In this document: piece after piece, positions 25,248 through 32,954 of the stretch
Layout of the letters: the number at the start of each line of letters is the position of its first letter
How positions within the stretch are numbered: position 1 is the stretch's first letter
DNA from: Burkholderiaceae bacterium
Lineage (GTDB): Bacteria > Pseudomonadota > Gammaproteobacteria > Burkholderiales > Burkholderiaceae_C
NCBI GenBank assembly: GCA_024235915.1
Contig: JACKLO010000024.1
Coordinates: forward strand, 21,417 to 85,416
Direction of reading: 5' to 3'
DNA length: 64,000 bases
The notes under the pieces: model-generated
What the model was told of the DNA's origin: nothing
Databases searched by the model: none
Seen by the model: only the letters and a program-made list of their open reading frames with translations
Position numbers and translations under genes: made by a program

Positions 25248-28200
25248 CGCTGACCGGTTGCGGCGTGCGCAGTTCCTGGGCGAAGAGGCTCACACGCAGC
25301 TCCTCCAGCAGCCAGCGAAATTCGTCCAGGCGCGGGTCGGCCTGGCCCTTGAGTTCGGCCAGACGCCGCTGCCAGCGCTGTTCCAGCGGCCGCAGTTCGG
25401 CGAGCCGCGCGGCATCGCGCGCGGGGTCGGCACGCCACTTGTCCAGCCGCAGCACCACGGCCTTCAGGTAGCGAGGCAGGTGCTGCAGTGCCGCCCAGGG
25501 CGTGTCGACCAGGAAACGTTTGCCCACCAGGCGTTGCAACTGGGTGGCCACGTCGTCCTGCACCGCCTTGTCGGCCCGGCTGTCCTTGAGCTTGCGCTGC
25601 GCCGCCTGCCAGTCCGCCAGTACCACGCCGCACAGGCGTGCCACCTCCTGCGCGATCAGGTTCAGGCGCGGGCGGCCTTCGTCCAGCCTCGCCTGAAACG
25701 TCCGCGCGTCGGTGGGCAGCGGATCGGCCCCGAAGGCGCGGTCCAGCGCCAGGTCCACGATCTGCTGGCGCAGGTCCTCCACCGTGCCCAGGGTCATGAA
25801 GGCCGCGCCCATCTTCTGCAGGTCGGGGATGTTCTTCTCCAGGAACTTCAGCGGCTCACGGATCTGCAGCGCCACCAGCCGCCGCAGGCCGACACGGTGC
25901 TTCGCAGCCGCCACGTCGGGCTCGTCGAAGACCTCGATGACGACGTGCGTACCCTTGTCCACCAGCGCGGGGAACCCCACCAGCACCTGGCCGCCCTGCT
26001 GAAGTTCCATCAGTTCCGGGAGTTCGCCGAAGGTCCAGGCCGTCAGCGGCACGGCCGCGGGCACCGGCGGCGGCGCCGGCGAAGCGGCCCGGCTCGGCTT
26101 CATGGCCACACGACCGCCTTGGGCCGGTCCGCCAGTGGCAGACGACGCGGCAGCTTCAGTCTGCGGCTTCAATGCCGCCAGCGCCTGGAAGGCGTTGCGT
26201 GCCTGCCCGCCCAGCTCCGCCTTCAGCGCCGCCAGGTGCCGGCCCGTGCCCAGCTGCCGCCCATGTTCATCGACGACGCGGAAATTCATGAACAGGTGCG
26301 GCGAGAGCATCTCCAGCTTGAAATCGGCCCGCTGCACCGGCAGCTGCGTGCGCGCGCGCACGGCCTTGAGCAGGCTCTCGACCAGCGAGCCCTGGCCAAA
26401 GGGCAGTGACTCGGCCAAGGCTGCCGCCGTGTCCGGCAGTGGCACCAGCCGCGCGCGCGGCTTCTGCGGCAGGCTCTTCAGCAAAGCCTGGATCTTGTCC
26501 TTCAACATGCCCGGCACCAGCCATTCGCAGCGCTCGTCGGCCACCTGGTTGAGCGCGTAGATCGGCAGCGTCACCGTGAGGCCGTCGCGCGCATCGCCCG
26601 GTTGATGCAGGTAGGTCGCGGCGCAGTCGATGCCACCCAGGCGCACGACGCGCGGAAAGGCGTCGCTGGTGACGCCGGCGGCCTCGTGGCGCATCAGCTC
26701 GTCGCGGCTGAGCTGCAGCAGCCGCGGCTGGCGCTTGACCTCGTCGCGGAACCAGCGCTCCAGCATCGGGCCGCTGCAGACTTCGGGCGGGATCAGTCGG
26801 TCGTAGAAGCCGAAGATCAGCTCGTCATCGACCAGCACGTCCTGCCGGCGTGACTTGTGTTCCAGCGCCTCCAGTTCCCGCACCAGCTTGCGGTTGTGCG
26901 CCAGGAAGGGCAGCCGGCTGTCCCAGGCGTCCTCGCGCAGGCCGCGCACCAGGGCCTCGCGGATGAACAGATCACGCGCCGCCGCCGGGTCCACACGCGC
27001 GTAGTTGACGCGCCGGTTGGCGTAGATCACCAGGCCGTAGAGCGTCGCGCGCTCCAGCGCCACCACCTCGCCGGCCTTCTTCTCCCAATGCGGCTCCAGC
27101 AGCTGCGTCTTCAGCAGGTGGCCGGCGATGGGCGCGATCCACTGCGGCTCGATGGCCGCCAGCCCGCGGCCGAACAATCGCGTCGTCTCCACCAGCTCGG
27201 CCGCGACGATCCAGCGGCCGGGCTTCTTCGACAGGTGGGCGCCCGGGTGGCGCCAGAACTTGATGCCACGCGCGCCAAGGTACCACTCGTCGTCGTCGGC
27301 CCTCAGGCCGAGGTTGCCCAGCAGGCCGGCCAGCATGCTCTGGTGCACCTGCTCGTAGGTGGCCGGCGTGCCGTTGAGGCGCCAGCCATGTTCGGCCACC
27401 ACGGTGTGCAGCTGGCTGTGGATGTCGCGCCACTCGCGCACGCGGCGCGGGCTGACGAAGTGCTCGCGCAGGCGCTGTTCCTGCTGGCGGTTGGACAGCT
27501 TGTGCGGCTTCGCGCTACCTGCGGCCTGTGCAGGGTCCGCATGCCCCCGGCCTTCCTCGATCCACTTCCACAGCTTCAGGTAGCCGTTGAACTCCGACTT
27601 CTCGTCGTCGAACAGCTTGTGCTTCTGGTCGGCCGCCTGCTGCTGCTCCAGCGGCCGGTCGCGCACGTCCTGCACCGACAGCGCCGATGCGATCACCAGC
27701 ACCTCGGCCAGCGCCTCGCGGTCGCGTGCGGCCAGGATCATGCGGCCGATGCGCGGGTCCAGCGGCAGTTTGGACAGCTCACGGCCGATGGCGGTGAGCT
27801 CGTTGCGCTCGTCCACCGCACCCAGTTCCGCCAGCAGCGCATAACCGTCGGCGATGGCCTTGCGCGGCGGCGGTTCCAGGAACGGGAAATCCTCGATCGC
27901 GCCCAGGTGCAGCGCCTTCATGCGCAGGATCACACCGGCCAGGCTGCTGCGCAGGATCTCGGGGTCGGTGAAGCGCGGGCGGGCGGCGAAGCCCGGCTCG
28001 TCGTAGAGCCGGATGCACACGCCGTCGGCCACGCGGCCGCAACGCCCTGCGCGCTGGTTGGCCGCGGCCTGGCTGATCGGCTCGACTTGCAGCTGCTCGA
28101 CCTTGTTGCGGTAGCTGTAGCGCTTCACGCGTGCCTGGCCGCTGTCGATGACGTAGCGGATGCCCGGCACCGTCAGCGAGGTCTCGGCCACGTTGGTGGC

Positions 28201-29172
28201 CAGCACGATGCGGCGGCCGTTGCCCTGCGAGAACACACGCTCCTGCTCCGCCTGCGACAGGCGCGCAAACAGCGGCAGGATCTCTGCCACCGGGCCGCCC
28301 CGGTGCTGCTGGGCCAGGTGCTTGTGCAGGTGGTCAGCCGCCTCGCGGATCTCACGTTCGCCGGGCAGGAACACCAGGATGTCGCCAGGGGCACCGCGCC
28401 AGAGCTCGTCCACCGCGTCGGCGATGGCATCGTTGAGATCAACCGATGGCCGCCCACCGGCACGTGCACCCGTGGGCGATGGCGGCGCCTTTGGGGCCGT
28501 GCCGTCATCGAACGGCCGCCAGCGCTGCTCCACCGGAAAGAGCCGGCCCGAGACCTGGATCACTGGCGCCGGCCCCTGGGCCGAGGCGAAGTGCGCCGCG
28601 AAGCGATCGGCGTCGATGGTGGCCGAGGTGACGACGATCTTCAGGTCCGGCCGGCGCGGCAGCAGCGCCTTCAGGTAGCCGAGCAGGAAGTCGATGTTCA
28701 GGCTGCGCTCGTGGGCCTCGTCGACGATGATGGTGTCGTAGGCCTTCAGCAGCGGGTCGCCCTGCGTCTCGGCGAGCAGGATGCCGTCGGTCATCAGCTT
28801 CACGCTGGCACCGCGCTGCAGGCGGTCCTGGAAGCGCACCTTGTAGCCCACCACCTCGCCCAGCGGCGTCTGCAGTTCCTCGGCGATGCGCTTGGCCACG
28901 CTGGTGGCGGCAATGCGCCGCGGCTGCGTGTGGCCGATCAGCCCGCGCCCGCCGCCGGCCCAGCCGCGGCCGATCTCGAGCGCGATCTTGGGCAGCTGCG
29001 TGGTCTTGCCGGAGCCCGTCTCGCCGCAGACGATGACCACCGGATGCTCGCGCAGCGCGCGCGCGATCTCGTCGCGCCGCGCCGAGACGGGCAGCGATTC
29101 CGGGTAGTGGAGCTTCAGCGGCGCGGCAGGCGCAGGCGGCGCGGCCGGTGGTGGACGGTTCGGCGGGGGCAC
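25207..29172 (-). CDS. hrpA: ATP-dependent RNA helicase HrpA
   Basis: 1321-residue DEAH-box helicase, close to the usual 1300 residues. Motif I is GETGSGKTTQ near residue 50, motif II IIVDEAHE near 150, motif III TSAT, and motif VI QRAGRCGR near 370. The HA2/OB-fold region and the long DUF3418 C-terminal part follow. HrpA unwinds RNA and is linked to mRNA processing and rescue of stalled ribosomes. The start is GTG 29172, after which the Pro/Ala-rich N-terminus begins; no strong ribosome binding site is seen. An Ala/Pro-rich linker with low conservation occurs near residues 1020-1040. Confidence 0.95.
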   Translation of the reverse strand: MPPPNRPPPAAPPAPAAPLKLHYPESLPVSARRDEIARALREHPVVIVCGETGSGKTTQLPKIALEIGRGWAGGGRGLIGHTQPRRIAATSVAKRIAEELQTPLGEVVGYKVRFQDRLQRGASVKLMTDGILLAETQGDPLLKAYDTIIVDEAHERSLNIDFLLGYLKALLPRRPDLKIVVTSATIDADRFAAHFASAQGPAPVIQVSGRLFPVEQRWRPFDDGTAPKAPPSPTGARAGGRPSVDLNDAIADAVDELWRGAPGDILVFLPGEREIREAADHLHKHLAQQHRGGPVAEILPLFARLSQAEQERVFSQGNGRRIVLATNVAETSLTVPGIRYVIDSGQARVKRYSYRNKVEQLQVEPISQAAANQRAGRCGRVADGVCIRLYDEPGFAARPRFTDPEILRSSLAGVILRMKALHLGAIEDFPFLEPPPRKAIADGYALLAELGAVDERNELTAIGRELSKLPLDPRIGRMILAARDREALAEVLVIASALSVQDVRDRPLEQQQAADQKHKLFDDEKSEFNGYLKLWKWIEEGRGHADPAQAAGSAKPHKLSNRQQEQRLREHFVSPRRVREWRDIHSQLHTVVAEHGWRLNGTPATYEQVHQSMLAGLLGNLGLRADDDEWYLGARGIKFWRHPGAHLSKKPGRWIVAAELVETTRLFGRGLAAIEPQWIAPIAGHLLKTQLLEPHWEKKAGEVVALERATLYGLVIYANRRVNYARVDPAAARDLFIREALVRGLREDAWDSRLPFLAHNRKLVRELEALEHKSRRQDVLVDDELIFGFYDRLIPPEVCSGPMLERWFRDEVKRQPRLLQLSRDELMRHEAAGVTSDAFPRVVRLGGIDCAATYLHQPGDARDGLTVTLPIYALNQVADERCEWLVPGMLKDKIQALLKSLPQKPRARLVPLPDTAAALAESLPFGQGSLVESLLKAVRARTQLPVQRADFKLEMLSPHLFMNFRVVDEHGRQLGTGRHLAALKAELGGQARNAFQALAALKPQTEAAASSATGGPAQGGRVAMKPSRAASPAPPPVPAAVPLTAWTFGELPELMELQQGGQVLVGFPALVDKGTHVVIEVFDEPDVAAAKHRVGLRRLVALQIREPLKFLEKNIPDLQKMGAAFMTLGTVEDLRQQIVDLALDRAFGADPLPTDARTFQARLDEGRPRLNLIAQEVARLCGVVLADWQAAQRKLKDSRADKAVQDDVATQLQRLVGKRFLVDTPWAALQHLPRYLKAVVLRLDKWRADPARDAARLAELRPLEQRWQRRLAELKGQADPRLDEFRWLLEELRVSLFAQELRTPQPVSVKRLEKTWQQLSN

Positions 29173-29208
29173 GGGCCGCGGATTATCCGCGGCACAGGCG
29201 CACCCCCC

Positions 29209-29598
29209 TCAGGCTCCGGCCGTGTAAGTGATGGCGCTGATCACGGCGCCCAAGGGGTCCTTGAGCACGGCCATGCGGCCCACAGTGGGGATGTCCATCG
29301 GCGGCATCAGCACCTGACCGCCGAGTTCGATGCAGCGCTTCGCGGTGGCGTCGATGTCGTCCACGGTGACGTAACAACCCCACATCGGCGGCATGCCCGG
29401 CGGTGTGTCGGGCGGCATGCCCATCACCCCGGCCACCTGGGTGTCGCCAACCTTGACGACGTGGTACGCGCCGGAGCCCATGTCCATCTCCTGGCTGGTC
29501 CAGCCGAACAAGTCGCCGTAGAAGGCGAGCGCCGCCTTCGGGTTCGGCGTCATCAGCTCCGACCAGCTGAATGCACCATGGGTCTTGTAGACGTCCAT
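29209..29598 (-). CDS. VOC (glyoxalase/bleomycin resistance) family protein
   Basis: 129-residue single-domain vicinal oxygen chelate protein. It starts at ATG 29598 with GGAGCC upstream, and the first beta-alpha-beta module opens with GAFSWSELMTPNPKAALAFY. The second half with CYVTVDDIDATAKRCIELGG and LKDPLGAVISAITY is also typical. Proteins of this subgroup (COG3324-like) are often of unknown substrate. The gene lies 36 bases downstream of nothing obvious and diverges from argA across 56 bases, so its function cannot be taken from context. Confidence 0.85.
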   Translation of the reverse strand: MDVYKTHGAFSWSELMTPNPKAALAFYGDLFGWTSQEMDMGSGAYHVVKVGDTQVAGVMGMPPDTPPGMPPMWGCYVTVDDIDATAKRCIELGGQVLMPPMDIPTVGRMAVLKDPLGAVISAITYTAGA

Positions 29599-29654
29599 CG
29601 CGAAGGCTCCATCGGCAATGCGGCCAACGATGCTGCGGCACAATCCGCCGCGCG

Positions 29655-30995
29655 ATGAGCCTCGTTTTCCCGCATACCTTCGTGCCCTGGTTCCGTCTGG
29701 TGGCGCCGCACATCCATGCCTACCGCGGCAAGACCTTCGTCGTCGGGCTGACGGGTGAGGCCATCGCCGCGGGCAAGCTCAACGCCTTCGTGCAGGACCT
29801 GGCCATCCTGCACGCCATCGGCATCAAGATCGTGCTGGCGCACGGCTTCCGGCCGCAAGTGACGGAACAGCTGGCGGCCAAGGGGCAGGCCTCGCGCTAC
29901 AGCCACGGCATGCGCATCACCGACGCGGTGGCGCTGGACTGCGCGCAGGAGGCTGCGGGCCAGCTGCGCTTCGAGATCGAGGCCGCGTTCAGCCAGGGGC
30001 TCCCCAACACACCGATGGCCAACGCCACGGTACGCGTGATCTCCGGCAATTTCCTCGTCGCGCGGCCGGTGGGCATCGTCGACGGCGTGGACTACATGCA
30101 CAGCGGCATCGTGCGCCGCGTGGACGGCGCCGCCATCCGGCGCGCCATCGACACGGGCGCCCTGGTGCTGCTCAGCCCCTTCGGCTTCTCGCCCACCGGC
30201 GAGGCCTTCAACCTGACGATGGAAGACGTGGCCACCGCCACCGCCGTGGCCCTGCAGGCCGACAAGCTGCTGTTCATGACCGAGGTGGCGGGCATCCGCG
30301 AGGCCCAGGACGACCCGGAGTCCCCCATCGACACCGAACTGGCCCTGGCCGATGCCCGCCGCCTGATGCGCGCCCTGCCCCGCCCCGAGCAGCCCACCGA
30401 CACCGGCTTCTACCTGCAGCACTGCGTGAAAGCCTGCGAAGGCGGTGTCGAGCGCTCGCACATCCTGCCGTTCTCGGTGGACGGTGCGCTGCTGATGGAG
30501 GTGTTTACGCACGATGGCATCGGCACCATGGTGGTCGACGAGAAGCTCGAGAGCCTGCGCGAGGCCACGGCCGACGACGTCGGCGGCATCCTGCAGTTGA
30601 TCGAACCCTTCGAGCGCGACGGCACCATGGTGCGCCGCGACCGCCACGAGATCGAACGCGACATCGCCAACTACACCGTCATCGAACACGACGGCGTGAT
30701 CTTCGGCTGTGCGGCGCTCTACCCCTACCCCGAAGCGCGCACCGGCGAGATGCTGGCGCTGACGGTGTCGCCGCAGAGCCAGAGCCAGGGCGACGGCGAA
30801 CGCATCCTCAAGCGCATCGAACAGCGTGCGCGCGCGGCCGGCCTGGACAGCATCTTCGTGCTCACCACGCGCACGATGCACTGGTTCATCAAGCGCGGCT
30901 TCGCCGTCGTCGACCCGGGCTGGCTGCCCGACGCGCGCCAGCGCAAGTACAACTGGGACCGGCGCTCGCAGGTGCTGGTCAAGAAACTGAACTGA
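29655..30995 (+). CDS. argA: N-acetylglutamate synthase (amino-acid N-acetyltransferase)
   Basis: 446-residue enzyme that acetylates glutamate from acetyl-CoA in the first step of arginine synthesis. The N-terminal amino-acid-kinase-like domain (about 1-290) contains VVGLTGEAI and LTMEDVATATAVALQADK, and the C-terminal GNAT domain (about 300-446) has AALYPYPEARTGEMLALTVSP. Length and order match E. coli ArgA (443 residues). ATG 29655 is where homology begins. yggX follows after 12 bases and is probably co-transcribed. Feedback inhibition by arginine is expected from the family. Confidence 0.95.
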   Translation: MSLVFPHTFVPWFRLVAPHIHAYRGKTFVVGLTGEAIAAGKLNAFVQDLAILHAIGIKIVLAHGFRPQVTEQLAAKGQASRYSHGMRITDAVALDCAQEAAGQLRFEIEAAFSQGLPNTPMANATVRVISGNFLVARPVGIVDGVDYMHSGIVRRVDGAAIRRAIDTGALVLLSPFGFSPTGEAFNLTMEDVATATAVALQADKLLFMTEVAGIREAQDDPESPIDTELALADARRLMRALPRPEQPTDTGFYLQHCVKACEGGVERSHILPFSVDGALLMEVFTHDGIGTMVVDEKLESLREATADDVGGILQLIEPFERDGTMVRRDRHEIERDIANYTVIEHDGVIFGCAALYPYPEARTGEMLALTVSPQSQSQGDGERILKRIEQRARAAGLDSIFVLTTRTMHWFIKRGFAVVDPGWLPDARQRKYNWDRRSQVLVKKLN

Positions 30996-31007
30996 AGGAG
31001 TTCCGCA

Positions 31008-31283
31008 ATGACACGCATGGTGCAGTGCACGTACCTGAAGAAGGAAGCCGAGGGCCTGAGCTTCGCGCCCTACCCCGGCGACCTGGGCAAGCGCATCTAC
31101 AACAACATCTCGAAGGAAGCCTTCGAGCTCTGGAAGCGCCACCAGACGATGCTGGTCAACGAGAACCGGCTCAACCTGGCCGACGCGCGCGCCCGCCAAT
31201 ACCTGGCGCGGCAGATGGAACTGTTCCTGTTCGCCGAAGAAGGTGCCGACAAGCCGGCGGGCTACGTGCCGCCAAGCGCCTGA
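31008..31283 (+). CDS. yggX: Oxidative damage protection protein / Fe(2+)-trafficking protein YggX
   Basis: 91-residue cytoplasmic protein implicated in iron handling and repair of oxidised Fe-S clusters. The whole chain matches YggX: VQCTYLKKEAEGL with the conserved Cys at residue 7, YPGDLGKRIYNNISKEAF and HQTMLVNENRLNL. AAGGAG seven bases before ATG 31008 gives a strong start. It lies between argA and an iron-uptake binding protein with a Fur-like site. Confidence 0.95.
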   Translation: MTRMVQCTYLKKEAEGLSFAPYPGDLGKRIYNNISKEAFELWKRHQTMLVNENRLNLADARARQYLARQMELFLFAEEGADKPAGYVPPSA

Positions 31284-31394
31284 TCCGCAACGTTCGTCGC
31301 CGGAATGACGCAGCGCCGCCACAGGCGGGTGCACCTGCCGACGCCGCGTTGGCGTGGTTGCGCAAATCCTGGGTTTGGCCGTCGGATTTGAAAC

Positions 31395-31413
31395 GATAAG
31401 GATTCTCGTTAGC
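31395..31413. promoter_or_regulatory. Putative Fur box
   Basis: GATAAGGATTCTCGTTAGC matches 14 of 19 positions of the classical Fur consensus GATAATGATAATCATTATC, including the GATAA and GTTA-type half-sites. It ends 42 bases before the ATG of a ferric-iron binding protein gene, where Fur would be expected to act. Confidence 0.6.
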
Positions 31414-31455
31414 GTTAAACTTTCAGGTGTGGTTCCAACTCATCTGAAAGCTTCC

Positions 31456-32499
31456 ATGCGCCTGCCGTTCGTCCTGAAGTCGCTTGCCGCCCTCACGCTG
31501 TCGGCTGCGGCCACCCTCGTGGCCGCCCAGCAGCCGGTGCTGAATCTCTACTCGGCCCGGCACTACCAGACCGACGAGGCGCTGTACGCCAACTTCACCC
31601 AGGCCACCGGCATCCGCATCAACCGCATCGACGGCGACGACAACGGCATCTTCTCGCGCCTGAAGAGCGAAGGTGCGGCCAGCCCGGCCGATGTGGTCCT
31701 GCTGGTGGACGCGGCCCGCCTCTGGCGCGCCGAGAGCGACGGCCTCTTCCAGCCCGTCAAGAGTGCGGTGCTGGAGCAGCGCATCCCCGCCACCCTGCGC
31801 AGCACCGACAACGGTCAGGGCTCGGCCTGGTTCGGCTTCTCGACCCGTGCGCGCGTGATCGTGTACGACAAGATGCGCGTGCAGCGTGCCGATGTCGACA
31901 CCTACGCCGACCTGGCCGCGCCGGTCAACAAGGGGCGGCTGTGCACCCGCTCCGGCTCGCACCCCTACAACGTGTCGCTGTTCGGCTCCATGCTCGTGCG
32001 CATGGGCCCGGAGAAGACCGAAGCCTGGCTCAAGGGCCTGGTGGACAACATGGCGCGGGCCCCCAAGGGTGGCGACACCGACCAGATCCGCGCCGTGGCG
32101 GCCGGGGAATGCGCGGTCGCCCTGTCCAACTCGTACTACGTCGCGCGCCTGATGCGTTCGACCAAGCCCGAGGACCGAGCAGTCATCGAGAAGGTCGGCA
32201 TCCTGTTCCCGGACCAGGACGGTGCCGGCACCCACGTCAACATTGCCGGCGGGGCCGTGGCCAGGCACGCCAAGAACCGCGACGCGGCCGTCAAGTTCCT
32301 GGAATACCTGGCCAGCGACGAGGCGCAGCGCTACTTTGCCGAAGGCAACAACGAGTGGCCTGCCGTCACCTCCGTGCCGACACAGAACCCCGCGCTGCGC
32401 GCGCTCGGCAACTTCAAGATGGAGGCCGTGCCGGTCTCGGCCATCGGCGGCAACCAGGCCGAGGTGCAGCGCATGCTCGACCGCGTGGGCTACCGCTGA
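31456..32499 (+). CDS. Fe(3+) ABC transporter substrate-binding protein (FutA/FbpA-like)
   Basis: 347-residue periplasmic ferric-iron receptor. A signal peptide (MRLPFVLKSLAALTLSAAAT, cleavage near residue 24) precedes LNLYSARHYQTDEALYANF, the opening of FutA/IdiA-type proteins. SNSYYVARLM near residue 223 carries the pair of Tyr used as iron ligands, and SGSHPYNVS is also typical. ATG 31456 fits the signal peptide. No permease or ATPase gene follows, so the receptor must work with a transporter elsewhere. The Fur-like site upstream suggests induction under iron limitation. Confidence 0.92.
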   Translation: MRLPFVLKSLAALTLSAAATLVAAQQPVLNLYSARHYQTDEALYANFTQATGIRINRIDGDDNGIFSRLKSEGAASPADVVLLVDAARLWRAESDGLFQPVKSAVLEQRIPATLRSTDNGQGSAWFGFSTRARVIVYDKMRVQRADVDTYADLAAPVNKGRLCTRSGSHPYNVSLFGSMLVRMGPEKTEAWLKGLVDNMARAPKGGDTDQIRAVAAGECAVALSNSYYVARLMRSTKPEDRAVIEKVGILFPDQDGAGTHVNIAGGAVARHAKNRDAAVKFLEYLASDEAQRYFAEGNNEWPAVTSVPTQNPALRALGNFKMEAVPVSAIGGNQAEVQRMLDRVGYR

Positions 32500-32505
32500 G
32501 ATCCC

Positions 32506-32527
32506 ACGGCTTCCGGGGGGAGGCCGT
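32506..32527. terminator. Possible hairpin after the iron-binding protein gene
   Basis: ACGGCTTCC and GGAGGCCGT can form nine base pairs (one G-T) around GGGG, six bases after the stop codon. There is no T-run, so the element might end transcription only weakly or only protect the message. Confidence 0.35.
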
Positions 32528-32589
32528 CGCGTCGCACAGGGTCGGCTGTCGGATATATTGCCCGATCACATATTCAGGGAGACCGTGAC

Positions 32590-32904
32590 GTGGCAGCCCC
32601 TTCATTGAGCGACCTGCTGGCCCAGAAGGCAGCGCTCGAGCAGCAGATCATCGAGGTCCAGCGCGAGGAGCGCGCGCAGGCCATCGCCAAGGTGCGAGCC
32701 CTGATGACCGAATACGGCCTGACGCTGGCCGACCTGGGCAGCAGCCGTCCGGCAGCCGCTCCGCGCAAGGCGGGTGGCGGCACGGTGGCGCCGAAGTACC
32801 GGCATCCGCAGACCGGCGAGACCTGGTCCGGCCGGGGCCTGCAGCCCAAGTGGCTGCGGTCCGCGCTGGAGGCCGGCGCACAAATCGACGACTTCAAGCT
32901 CTGA
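32590..32904 (+). CDS. H-NS family nucleoid-associated protein
   Basis: 104-residue DNA-binding protein of the betaproteobacterial H-NS group (BpH3/Bv3F-like). An N-terminal coiled-coil oligomerisation segment (LLAQKAALEQQIIEVQREER, about 9-28) and a flexible linker precede the C-terminal DNA-binding motif KYRHPQTGETWSGRGLQPKW at 69-88, which contains the T-W-S-G-R-G core. Such proteins bridge AT-rich DNA and silence acquired genes. GTG 32590 has GGGAGA seven bases before it. A GATATATTG sequence about 35 bases upstream could be a -10 region but no convincing -35 is seen. Confidence 0.92.
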   Translation: MAAPSLSDLLAQKAALEQQIIEVQREERAQAIAKVRALMTEYGLTLADLGSSRPAAAPRKAGGGTVAPKYRHPQTGETWSGRGLQPKWLRSALEAGAQIDDFKL

Positions 32905-32954
32905 ACACACTGCCGACCTTCGAACGATCGGTGCCCGGCACCGGTCGGCCCGGC

